From: Candidatus Hydrogenedentota bacterium
Lineage (GTDB): Bacteria > Hydrogenedentota > Hydrogenedentia > Hydrogenedentales > CAILVY01
Reading direction: 5' to 3'
Assembly: GCA_029565395.1 (NCBI GenBank)
Contig: JAKQOG010000020.1
Location: forward strand, 1-64,000
DNA length: 64,000 nucleotides
Numbering within the stretch: position 1 is the first letter of the stretch; each line of letters begins with the position of its first letter. A program made the position numbers and the translations under genes. The notes beneath the pieces were generated by a model. It had not been told where the DNA came from. It was given only the letters and a program-made list of their open reading frames with translations, and did no database searches. Below are positions 19,601-27,017 of this stretch, piece by piece.

Positions 19601-20316
19601 AGAATGCCGTTTCCATGAATTTGAACCACCGGATTGTCAGAATCCGTGATGTCCACGGAGAAGCTGCCATTTAAGTCCGCGGAACCCGGCCGCCACAAGT
19701 TAATGAAATGCCGAACGCCCGGACTGGCGCTATCGAATAATGGATTGTTGACCACATACGAAAACGCAAGGCAAAAATTTACAATAATGGGCCCCGTCTC
19801 CATTTCGCCATCCCGCTCACCTTCCCCTTCAACCATCCCTTCCCCTTCACCTATGCCTTCGCCTTCACCTTCCGCTATACCTTCGCCTTCCCCTTCACCC
19901 TCCCCCATTCCCTCCTCATCCCCTTCACTTTCACCTTCACAGGACTCGTGAGAGCCAGGTCCTGGCGCAAAACCATCTTCCGATGCACAGTCCGTGTGGT
20001 AACCGTCAGAGTTGAAGAACTGAATGATACGCAGAAGTTCAGAAAGGTTGATAAACCAGTCTTGCGGCATATAATCGCTGTTGTGAGGTGTGCATTCGTG
20101 GTTCCCGGGACCAGGGGTGTAGCCGTCCTCCGTTCCACCTTGGCAGCAGAAACCATCCGAGTTGAAAAACTGAATTACCCGGAGTAATTCGCTCAGGTTA
20201 ATCTCGAAGTCCGCCGTGGTGTCTGCGGAATGAATCTGTGCGGCGGCCCACGGTGTCAACCAAAGGGTGAAGGCGGCAAGTAGAAGCGCTTTTTGTACTG
20301 CCCGAACTATAAACAT
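16657..20316 (-). CDS. Secreted multidomain protein: dockerin-like pair, (GE)n linkers, two FGE-sulfatase domains
   Basis: The 1219-residue protein starts at ATG 20316 after GGAGGGG and has a signal peptide ending AAA. Directly behind it lie two copies of an EF-hand/dockerin-like unit (INLSELLR-x-IQFFN, then EDG-x-x-PGPG), residues about 33-125. An acidic (Gly-Glu)n linker follows, then a helical domain ending in a calcium-loop-like NGDADGDSFENH, a long (GE)n stretch, two jelly-roll-like parts, and two FGE-sulfatase domains (about 700-935 and 975-1219), each with MMGRYP, PSEAEWEYACR and MSGNVWEWC. Such domains often act as binding folds (diversity-generating or C-type-lectin-like) when no sulfatase is near, and none is seen here. 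The two copies differ enough to be an old duplication. Confidence 0.85.
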   Translation of the reverse strand: MFIVRAVQKALLLAAFTLWLTPWAAAQIHSADTTADFEINLSELLRVIQFFNSDGFCCQGGTEDGYTPGPGNHECTPHNSDYMPQDWFINLSELLRIIQFFNSDGYHTDCASEDGFAPGPGSHESCEGESEGDEEGMGEGEGEGEGIAEGEGEGIGEGEGMVEGEGERDGEMETGPIIVNFCLAFSYVVNNPLFDSASPGVRHFINLWRPGSADLNGSFSVDITDSDNPVVQIHGNGILDSANELGLLQCVLNTPDFDNGVLNHTDVLAAWEHNWNQLLKTNIGPYAHQLTTLIPGLAEILVGYVTLGDGEFQILSPTTAQGTGSFGFVSMLVRILSLLLADYGGFSDPNIVKEDFILLPQLTLNGDADGDSFENHVEYMYFRPSECLSLPPRTIGDSTISYREAALDPALFPQYPDLEGEGSGEEGEGEGVGEGEGEGEGEGEGEGEGEGEGEGEGEGEGEGEGVIEGEGETIPMTWHTAVINIEPSKSLDIYVRFQFDSVDEELNQFPGFGIDNVCIYEVASEGEGEGEGESCLDDDVPPGLMHHCFDFEAGLEGFTIDNDFGDGNGLWSRTTSCYSTSNHLYFGETASCTYATGTPVQGVVISPLLELSATMGGSFVLTFDYFISTEGAAPTYDIARVEFSANGIDFETLAWNTPDDPPAWLCDDLVAPDEGENEGEGEGEGVSEGENEGEGEVEGEGEETIMLPGDVPLEMVWIPAGTFMMGRYPDEQDSDAKEDPQHEVTIANDFWIGKYELTKEQWTAVMGTAPWLGFPNVIGDPGSSAVRVSWNDALAFTAALSGLTGRAFRLPSEAEWEYACRASEATRFYWGDDVGYTAGGDYAWWGYNTSDVGESYAHRVGLKLPNTFGLYDMSGNVWEWCGDDWHANYTGAPLDGSAWVDIPRGAERVIRGGAWHDYGRICRSAYRNFTVPESTFLDTGFRPVMFEGVPEGEEEGEIEGGGEGEGEGEGEGEIVSETVMLPGDVPLDLIWIPAGTFMMGRYPGEKHSDASEDPQHLVTIPDGFWLGKYELTKAQWTAVMGTTPWVGQIYVLNDPNSPAVYVSWDDTQAFVTALNALTGMTFRLPSEAEWEYACRAGTTTRFYWGDDSSYTVGNNYAWWQYNAFNVGQQYAHVVGLKLPNAFGLYDMSGNVWEWCEDDHHSDYTGAPVNGEAWIESPRSSYLMSRGGGWNDNGQGCRSACRYSFLNSAATYIYGFRIAR
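18919..19050. repeat. Hexanucleotide array coding (Gly-Glu)n
   Basis: A run of CCTTCC/CCTTCT/CCTTCA hexamers on the plus strand codes on the minus strand for the longest Gly-Glu linker of the FGE-domain protein, about 20 dipeptides. The first units (18925-18960) are identical and later ones drift at the third codon position. It lies inside coding sequence, and units of six bases keep the frame after slippage. Confidence 0.85.
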
Positions 20317-20410
20317 GGAGACACCCCTCCACTTGGTTTCTGCGTACCGTTGAATTTTTTGCCTCGTTTGTTTACTGCAACCTGCTTGCAGCCATCTTAC
20401 GTGAGGGATA

Positions 20411-20434
20411 GCGGAAAATCAAGCGATTTTCCGC
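20411..20434. other. Perfect 10-bp inverted repeat in intergenic region
   Basis: GCGGAAAATC (20411-20420) pairs exactly with 20425-20434 around a 4-nt AAGC loop. It lies between the stop of the serine-hydrolase gene (20495) and the start of the FGE-domain gene (20316). No T-run follows on either strand, so a simple intrinsic terminator is not supported. It could be an operator, an RNA processing hairpin or a factor-assisted terminator. Confidence 0.5.
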
Positions 20435-20494
20435 CAAAATGCCCTATTTTCGTTTATAGAAATTACCTAACGTTTATTGGGTGTGCAACTGCAG

Positions 20495-22783
20495 TTAGTT
20501 CTTTTCCCGCCGCGCATATAAAACAATCGCGTCGTCGAAACCAGGAGGACGCTTCCAGTGTTGTTCACCCGCCGATACCCACACGCGAGGCCGGGTGAGG
20601 CTTTTTCCCGTCGCCGGATCAAACCATTTCAATGAATAGAAGCCCGTTTTCATGGATTTCAATCCAAGCGTTTTGGATGGACCAGGAGCATAGGCAATAT
20701 AACTTCCGCCGGGCGCGGCAAGAACATACTGCGTTCCCGCAGCGCGCAATTCATCGTGCGGCGCCATTTCATTTATGTTGGCGGACTCAAAAAAGCGCAC
20801 CAGATTCCCACAGGTATTCAGATCGCCGATAGACGGTGCATCAGGTGTGTCAAAACTCCAATCCAATGCCATGACATACGATCCGGCCATGGCGCACGCC
20901 CAAAATTTCTCACGGGCGGCGGCGCCGAATCCGAAGCCCGCCGCTTCAGCCATGGTGAGGGTATACCGGCCACTTGCGTCGCGCCATGCCTCCACCATCC
21001 CTTCATGCAAAGCGGAGGCGTCACGTTTATTGTATTGCACGGCAAACTGGCCGATATTGGCGTCGTCCGCAAATTCGTCGAATGACAACGACTCATTTTT
21101 ATGCACCGCGATTACATGGCGGTGTTTGTCCGCCCCGCAAATTACCGAGGCAATATTGCGGACACGCACCGCGCTGAAAGCTTCCCCATATTCTTCCGCC
21201 ACACACCATATCCAATGGCGATGGTGCTCGAACCGCAGAACCATCTGTTCGAGAAATGCCTTTTCTTCCGGACCAACAACATCTCCAGTGGGCCAGATGC
21301 TGGCATTATCATCATAGAAAATGAAGAAGACCGTGATCCCATTGCCGTCCAATTCCTTGAACCATGTTTCCCATTGCTGAAGAATGTTTTCGTCCACACC
21401 TTTATTTGGATCACTGTCAATAAATGGATTGTGTGTCGCATCACCGTCTCCCCCATGCGACCGAATGGCTTCCAGGTAAATACTATTGGCCCCGGTTCCT
21501 TTCATCTTCCCGATAATGGCTTTTTGATCGCCATCGCGTGTGCCATCGGAATTGCGCGTTCCTCGATACAAAAAACCTTCGGGGTCGCCCGGCCCGCACA
21601 TGAAAAAGGGATCAAGGTTGCCGTCAAGGTTGCGATCCTCATTATGCACCAGCCATGCGGGATTCCTTGGGTCCGCCATGATCTGCCCCGCCATGGGCTG
21701 GGCGATTACAGCCTCGCGCACCAGGCGAAACGCCATGTTCAGCGGTTCAGGTTCTTCCTTCATGTCGCCGAGCGCCGTATCGTTCCAAGAAAAAACAATA
21801 TCCAGACTCGGGAGTACAGCCATACCGCGCATGCCATTGTGATGCCCAAGCGCTGCGTATACATCAAGCGGCGCATCCGGCCAATGACGCTGGCCATGAC
21901 GGTTGACGCCATTTATCCACCAAAGCCAGCTATAGCTGCCCTTGTGGTCGCATTGATTGTCCGGTATGCGCTGCGATCCCAGTGTGCGTTGCCCAGGGCA
22001 CATTTCTGCTTCGATCGCCTGGGTTCGAGGGAAAATGCCAGGCAAAGGTTCCGAGGTACAGCGCCGCACATTCTCTTTAGAAAGGAGCCGCCTGTTTTTC
22101 CACCACCCTTCATGGAGAAAAAGATACCCAAACCGGCAGAAATCCCGCGGTGAAACGGCCAAACGGCCCGGACGGTTATCCTCGCCGAATGCACAGAATG
22201 TGGGATTGTCCTCGCATTGGAGGACATCGGTTAGCAGTGGATGAAGCACCGTGTTGTCCATCGTACCGTACGTGGCATGGTACACATCAAGAAACAGCGC
22301 ATCCACGAACAGTGCCATCTGCCAATCGTTGTAATCGAAGGCCGCTCCCGGCTTTTCGCTGACGCCATAACACGAGGTTTGCGTGGCCAAGTGACGAAAA
22401 CATATACCCCGATCTTTGAAACCGAGTCCTGCATTCAGGCTTTCCAAACAAGGAGCATAGTTGCTCACGCTCGTGTCAAGACTCGCCAATCGCCCTTCTT
22501 CGATTGCCTTATGAAGGAAGAATGAATACCATGGCTTTACCGCCGAAGCGACATCGCCTCTTTCCGTGTAGTCACCCCAGGTATAGACCAGTCGTCCGTG
22601 ACGGATGAGGCATCCGCGCCCTTGCATATAGTCACGAAGCTGATCGAGTACTCTCACATCTAAACCGGCTTCATTGGGCAGCATGGTCTGCCAATGTGTT
22701 CCGGGGAAAATTTCATGTTGGCACGATATTGATATAAGAAATAAGGGAATAATAAGAACAAAATATGCTTTTGAAACGTTCAT
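20495..22783 (-). CDS. Lipoprotein fusion: class C beta-lactamase-like domain plus collagen-binding-like C-terminus
   Basis: This 762-residue lipoprotein has a lipobox ending at Cys21. Residues about 35-360 resemble serine beta-lactamase/esterase family proteins: Ser80-A-V-Lys83 is the SxxK pair, FDYND stands where YxN is usual, and GHHNGMRG where the third motif lies. Residues about 375-670 look like a TIM-barrel glycosidase (DDNASIWP, WCVAEEYGE, GFGFGAAAREKFWACAMAGSY), as in apiosidase/DUF4038-type proteins. The last 90 residues match a putative collagen-binding domain (YVLAAPGGSYIAYAPG, WFDPATGK). Fusion of an SxxK hydrolase with a glycosidase-like half is unusual. It is last in a minus-strand run of six genes, 92 bp after the propeller gene. 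The second and third SxxK-family motifs are degenerate, so activity of the first half is uncertain. Confidence 0.75.
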   Translation of the reverse strand: MNVSKAYFVLIIPLFLISISCQHEIFPGTHWQTMLPNEAGLDVRVLDQLRDYMQGRGCLIRHGRLVYTWGDYTERGDVASAVKPWYSFFLHKAIEEGRLASLDTSVSNYAPCLESLNAGLGFKDRGICFRHLATQTSCYGVSEKPGAAFDYNDWQMALFVDALFLDVYHATYGTMDNTVLHPLLTDVLQCEDNPTFCAFGEDNRPGRLAVSPRDFCRFGYLFLHEGWWKNRRLLSKENVRRCTSEPLPGIFPRTQAIEAEMCPGQRTLGSQRIPDNQCDHKGSYSWLWWINGVNRHGQRHWPDAPLDVYAALGHHNGMRGMAVLPSLDIVFSWNDTALGDMKEEPEPLNMAFRLVREAVIAQPMAGQIMADPRNPAWLVHNEDRNLDGNLDPFFMCGPGDPEGFLYRGTRNSDGTRDGDQKAIIGKMKGTGANSIYLEAIRSHGGDGDATHNPFIDSDPNKGVDENILQQWETWFKELDGNGITVFFIFYDDNASIWPTGDVVGPEEKAFLEQMVLRFEHHRHWIWCVAEEYGEAFSAVRVRNIASVICGADKHRHVIAVHKNESLSFDEFADDANIGQFAVQYNKRDASALHEGMVEAWRDASGRYTLTMAEAAGFGFGAAAREKFWACAMAGSYVMALDWSFDTPDAPSIGDLNTCGNLVRFFESANINEMAPHDELRAAGTQYVLAAPGGSYIAYAPGPSKTLGLKSMKTGFYSLKWFDPATGKSLTRPRVWVSAGEQHWKRPPGFDDAIVLYARREKN

Positions 22784-22875
22784 TGTCCGTTCGCAGTTCT
22801 CAGTCCACTGCCTTTCTCATTTTGACTTGACAAAACGTTAAGCTCCACCGCATGCGCAATTCAAGCCATTGGCAA

Positions 22876-24621
22876 TCACTTGAATTCGATACCAAAAAGT
22901 TGGGCACGGTCCATGTGGAAGCGGAGGATGACCGCTTCCCCTTGCACAAAGCCAAGATCCGGCTCTCCTTTCCATGTTACAGTGGACCCAAAACGATCCC
23001 CTTGGATTGGGTCGCAATCGTTAAACGATCGTCCGGGGATTATTTCTTCATACGGTTGATTTGGGCGCACTTTAGGCTGGTCGACGAGTTTCACAACTTC
23101 GACCTGGATGCCACCCGCCCGTTTGGTCAGTGCGTTGATCCGCAGTGTGCGCCCTGGGGGAAGAACAGCTATTGTAGCAAACTCTCCAACCTCTTTTGCC
23201 TCTACGGCAACAACACGCCCTTTGGGCCAGATGGCGTACCCTGTATGAACTTCCATTGTTCCTCGGGGATATTTGTGGGGGAGGTTATAGCCCTTGTATG
23301 GCAGTGCGAAATCGCCATTGGGCAATTCAATCAGGTAGGGGGCGGAAAAGATGCATCCACCATCCCATTGGCCGAATGCAGCGGTTTCCAGCAACCGTGG
23401 GCCGGGCACGCGGGACCATAACTTGCCATCGTGGCTGGACCACAATCCGATACTGCACGTGTCATCGCGGGTATCCCAGATGGTGGGAAACATCAGATGT
23501 TGATCCGGCGCACCGGGAAATGTGCTCCAGATACTGGTGTAGAAGACTTCGGAAGGGGAGACGTCCGAAGGGGTGGGCACTATTACATTTTCCGATAATG
23601 GAAAATCACTGAAGGTGCTGCTTTCCATGCGCCCAATAGCGCGGCGCCCCGACCCGCATTCTTCCCCCAGCCAGGTCCGGGTCTGGGGATTGCCTTCCCA
23701 CCCTTCCGAACGCTGCCCTACAAACCAGTTGCGTGTATAGACAACGTATTTTTTCAAACGTTTGTCGTAATACGCCGTCTCTATCCCGTCGGAATGCTCG
23801 ATGGTAAACAGTTCCGGCAGTTCTTTCCAATGGATGCCGTCTGGGGAAACGGATCCTGCGAGCGCGCGGAATTTCCTGGGATCACGCCAGTAGCCTTTGA
23901 CCGCGCGTGCGTCCCACTTGTCCGGGTGCTTCTCCACAAACGCCTTAAATTCTTCAAAGCTGACCGTTGGCCCGCGAACACTCTTATACCGTTCTTCCGG
24001 CGGTGAAATGGGATCAATGAAAACAGAACCTTCGGGGCCCGGATCGAGAAGGTTGTTGTCCCGGTTTCCCTCGAATTCCCGCAACCCCAAAACCGGCCGC
24101 ACCCAATCCATGCCATTGTCCGATTCAAAATAGCATTCTCCGCCCGGAATGCATTTTCCCCATGCCCGGTATTTATCTCCATCTTTCAAGACGGTTCTTA
24201 GGAGGATGGACTCCTTTTCCCAGGGCTTTTCCGGTTTCAAGATCGGTCCCACGCGTTGGGCGGGTTGAGTGACGATCTCGATGCCAAAGGGCGATGACGG
24301 GCGGCTGAGTTGTGCATCCCACGGACCGAGGGTTGGCTGTTCAGCCCCTTCTTCAATCGTGTTGACCAGATCGCCTTTTTTATTTAGCCAATTCAGGTTT
24401 CCCGGACGGATGAAATACCAATTGGTAAAATAGATCCGGTTGCCTTCCAGAGGGTAGGGCTCGCCCGAGATGACTTTATCAGTCATGGCCTTTGTAATGA
24501 AGGCTTCCATCGCTTCCGGTTCAGCGGTTTGTGCGGATAACGCGCAAAGAACAGCCATTCCTGCCACAACCCCAAAACACATGCATGCATGCGGACGGCA
24601 ATATACGACGTGGCGTTCCAT
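22876..24621 (-). CDS. Secreted beta-propeller protein, GH32/GH43-like, copy 2 of the operon
   Basis: The 581-residue protein starts at ATG 24621 after AAGGAGAAG and has a signal-type N-terminus (VVAGMAVLCALSAQTA). The body has repeated strand patterns of a five-bladed propeller: KPWEKES, ESDNGMDWVRP, SVSPDGIHWKELP and SSHDGKLWSRVPG, each a D-G-x-x-W turn as in clan GH-J/F or sialidase-like folds. The C-terminal 110 residues form a beta-sandwich ending in RAQLFGIEFK, typical of sandwich modules after GH32 propellers. It shares the KPWEK and D-G-x-x-W layout with the protein at 27018 in the same run, so the two are paralogues. It follows the enolase-family gene by 32 bp. The catalytic residues cannot be named by eye. 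Confidence 0.7.
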   Translation of the reverse strand: MERHVVYCRPHACMCFGVVAGMAVLCALSAQTAEPEAMEAFITKAMTDKVISGEPYPLEGNRIYFTNWYFIRPGNLNWLNKKGDLVNTIEEGAEQPTLGPWDAQLSRPSSPFGIEIVTQPAQRVGPILKPEKPWEKESILLRTVLKDGDKYRAWGKCIPGGECYFESDNGMDWVRPVLGLREFEGNRDNNLLDPGPEGSVFIDPISPPEERYKSVRGPTVSFEEFKAFVEKHPDKWDARAVKGYWRDPRKFRALAGSVSPDGIHWKELPELFTIEHSDGIETAYYDKRLKKYVVYTRNWFVGQRSEGWEGNPQTRTWLGEECGSGRRAIGRMESSTFSDFPLSENVIVPTPSDVSPSEVFYTSIWSTFPGAPDQHLMFPTIWDTRDDTCSIGLWSSHDGKLWSRVPGPRLLETAAFGQWDGGCIFSAPYLIELPNGDFALPYKGYNLPHKYPRGTMEVHTGYAIWPKGRVVAVEAKEVGEFATIAVLPPGRTLRINALTKRAGGIQVEVVKLVDQPKVRPNQPYEEIIPGRSFNDCDPIQGDRFGSTVTWKGEPDLGFVQGEAVILRFHMDRAQLFGIEFK

Positions 24622-24653
24622 AATCTTCTCCTTAGCGGATGCGGGCCATTGTG

Positions 24654-25829
24654 CTACCAGTTGGTGTAGCTCCCATCAGGACGCTGCAAATGCGGGTGCT
24701 CATGCATTTTCATGGGATACTTGGCGGCGGCATTCTCGTCAAACTCAACGCCCAGTCCCGGTTTCGTGGGCAGCACATAGTACGGGCCACGCCGTTCGAC
24801 GGTGATCGGGAACACGTCGGAACCGCCTTCATTGAAAGCGGGCACCACTTCGACCCACGTTAAGTTATTCACAGATGCGGCATAATGAATGGTGGCCGCC
24901 GTGCACACGGGGCCAATGGGATTATGCGGCATCATGTCAATGTAATGGGCTTCGCACCAGCCTGAAACCTTCTTGGCCTCCGTAAGTCCTCCGATGCAGC
25001 AGATATCCACCCGGGCAAAGTTCGTTAGACCGCGCTCGATGTAGGGCAATGCAGCCCATTTGCTGGGCCATTCCTCGCCAATTGCGAAAGGCACATCCGT
25101 CATCGTGCGCAATGCTGCATACGCATCGGAATTTTCGTTGCGGATGGGTTCTTCCAGGAATGCGAGGCTGCCGCGCGGAACCATCTGACAAAACTGCGCC
25201 GCTTCTGCCACGGACAGACGATGGTGGTAGTCGATTCCGAGCGCAATGCGCTTGTCCGTGGCGTGATAGATCTCCGTGAACCGCTCCGCCGTCGCGGCCA
25301 TGGATTCGCGCACATCGAAAACATTGGTGATGTCCTCTTTGGCGACGTCCGTACGCAAGGCGCGGGGAACGATACGATCCGCAGGGGAGAATCGGACAGC
25401 GGGCCACCCCCCTTCGACGGCTTCCTGGACACGTTCGGTGCAGGCCGGGTCGCTCAAGCTTCCCACGGTCCGGAATCCAAACACTTTATCCCTGCAGGCG
25501 CCGCCGAGAAGCTGGCACACGGGAACTTTTAATGCTTTGCCCACGATATCGTACAGGGCCATGTCGATGGCGGAGATGGTTCCCGTAATAATGCGCCCGC
25601 CCTCGTAATATGCGCTGCGGTAGAGGATCTGCCAGATATGGTCGATGCGCATCGGGTCCATGCCTATCAGGAATTCACGAAAATGCTTTAAGACGCCTTC
25701 CTGGCCGTATTCACGTGTTGAACACCCTGCTTCGCCCACGCCGTAAATGCCCGAATCCGTCTCAATCTTAATAATGTGCAGATCGCGGGGGTGGGACATT
25801 ACAAAACTCTTGATCTCGGTGATTTTCAT
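24654..25829 (-). CDS. Enolase-superfamily sugar-acid dehydratase, galactonate dehydratase-like
   Basis: The 391-residue cytosolic enzyme probably dehydrates an aldonate to a 2-keto-3-deoxy acid. The start chosen is ATG 25829 (MKITEIKSF), whose GGGAG lies in the tail of the upstream aminotransferase gene; a longer frame from 25949 lies wholly inside that gene. Metal ligands and acid/base residues expected for the D-galactonate dehydratase subgroup are visible: Asp200-x-His202 (IDYHHR), Glu226 (FLEEP), Glu252 (GEEW) and His302 (PHNPIGP). The N-terminal capping domain (1-115) is complete. It is 7 bp from the aminotransferase stop, so the two are co-translated. Exact substrate (galactonate, mannonate or another acid) cannot be told from sequence alone. 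Confidence 0.85.
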   Translation of the reverse strand: MKITEIKSFVMSHPRDLHIIKIETDSGIYGVGEAGCSTREYGQEGVLKHFREFLIGMDPMRIDHIWQILYRSAYYEGGRIITGTISAIDMALYDIVGKALKVPVCQLLGGACRDKVFGFRTVGSLSDPACTERVQEAVEGGWPAVRFSPADRIVPRALRTDVAKEDITNVFDVRESMAATAERFTEIYHATDKRIALGIDYHHRLSVAEAAQFCQMVPRGSLAFLEEPIRNENSDAYAALRTMTDVPFAIGEEWPSKWAALPYIERGLTNFARVDICCIGGLTEAKKVSGWCEAHYIDMMPHNPIGPVCTAATIHYAASVNNLTWVEVVPAFNEGGSDVFPITVERRGPYYVLPTKPGLGVEFDENAAAKYPMKMHEHPHLQRPDGSYTNW

Positions 25830-25836
25830 GATTTGT

Positions 25837-26961
25837 CTACTCCCTGCAACAGGTGTTGATAAATGCTTCGATTCTATCGAATCCTTCTTCCAAAGCATCC
25901 CGGCCGACCGCAAAGGATATCCGGATATGGCTTGGTGCGCCGAACCCAACGCCGGAGACGACGCTTACACCGGCCGTATCGCGCAAGATCTCCACGAGAA
26001 CATTGGCATCGCTGATGGTCTTGCCCTGAACAGACAGGTGTAACAAGCCGCCAATATTCACAAAACAATAGAAGGTGCCTTGGGGCGGGATGGTGGATAA
26101 AGAGGGAATCCGCCCAATCCGCTCCAGCACCAATGCGCGGCGTTCCGCATATGCGTTTGTCATTTCAGCAATGTGAGACTGATCCCCGGTGAGCGCGGCA
26201 AGGGCCGCCCGCTGTGATATGGCCGAGGGAGCCGAGGTAGTGACGGATTGGATGGAAGTCACACGGTCTGCGAGCGCTTGAGGCAGCGCGGCGTACCCGA
26301 TGCGCCAGCCCGTCATGGCGTGGGTTTTTGAGACGCTGTTGATCGTTGCCGTACGCGCAGCGATCTCTGGATGGAGGCTGGCGATGGAAACATGTTCCGC
26401 GCCGTCGAACACCATCTTCTCATAGACCTCGTCCGAAAGCACGGTCAGATCGTGTTCAACCGCCATGTGTGCCAGTTCTTCCAGCAAGAATCGCGGGTAT
26501 ACCGCCCCCGTCGGATTATTGGGCGAGTTGAGAATGAGCAGACGGGTTTTTGAAGTGATGGCCGCCCGTACCTCGGCTGGGTCGGGGATATAGTGGTTTT
26601 CCTCGCGGGCGGTCACGAAGACAGGGGTTCCCCCGCAGAGCTTTACTTGTTCAGGATAGGCAAACCAGTACGGTGTGATCATCACGGCTTCATCCCCCGG
26701 ACGTATCATGGCGCGTACCGCATTATCCACGGCATGCTTGCCACCGCATGAGACCACGATCTGCTGAGGCGGCACATTAACGCCATTTTCCCCGGCCAGT
26801 TTTCGTGCGATGGCAGAGCGTAATTCAGGAATACCGGGCTGTGGCGTGTATTTGGTGAAATTTTCCTCAATGGCGGCGTGGGCGGCATCCTTGATATAGC
26901 GGGGCGTATGAAAGTCGGGCTCGCCTTTTCCTATATCAACAATGGGCACTGTTTTGGGCAT
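25837..26961 (-). CDS. PLP-dependent class I/II aminotransferase
   Basis: The 374-residue fold-type I aminotransferase starts at ATG 26961 after GAGGA. Visible residues are the Asn of SPNNPTG (about 145-152), Asp177 (SDEVY) for the pyridine nitrogen, Lys212 (SVSKTH) for the Schiff base and Arg220 (GWRIGY). The C-terminal SHIRISFA carries the carboxylate-binding Arg. Length and motifs fit the aspartate/aromatic aminotransferase group (I-gamma). It sits between a propeller protein (56 bp upstream) and the sugar-acid dehydratase (7 bp downstream). An aminotransferase in this position may supply or remove amino groups from an amino sugar acid or keto acid. The partner substrates are unknown. Confidence 0.9.
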   Translation of the reverse strand: MPKTVPIVDIGKGEPDFHTPRYIKDAAHAAIEENFTKYTPQPGIPELRSAIARKLAGENGVNVPPQQIVVSCGGKHAVDNAVRAMIRPGDEAVMITPYWFAYPEQVKLCGGTPVFVTAREENHYIPDPAEVRAAITSKTRLLILNSPNNPTGAVYPRFLLEELAHMAVEHDLTVLSDEVYEKMVFDGAEHVSIASLHPEIAARTATINSVSKTHAMTGWRIGYAALPQALADRVTSIQSVTTSAPSAISQRAALAALTGDQSHIAEMTNAYAERRALVLERIGRIPSLSTIPPQGTFYCFVNIGGLLHLSVQGKTISDANVLVEILRDTAGVSVVSGVGFGAPSHIRISFAVGRDALEEGFDRIEAFINTCCRE

Positions 26962-27017
26962 ATCTTTTATCCTCGATTATTTCCGTGCCACACAAACGCT
27001 AAAGACATTCGGCATCT

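Noticed and set aside
22852..23421. TTGACA near 22828 with a plus-strand frame downstream
   Set aside because: No suitable -10 box at 16-19 bp, and the frame is antisense to the propeller gene.
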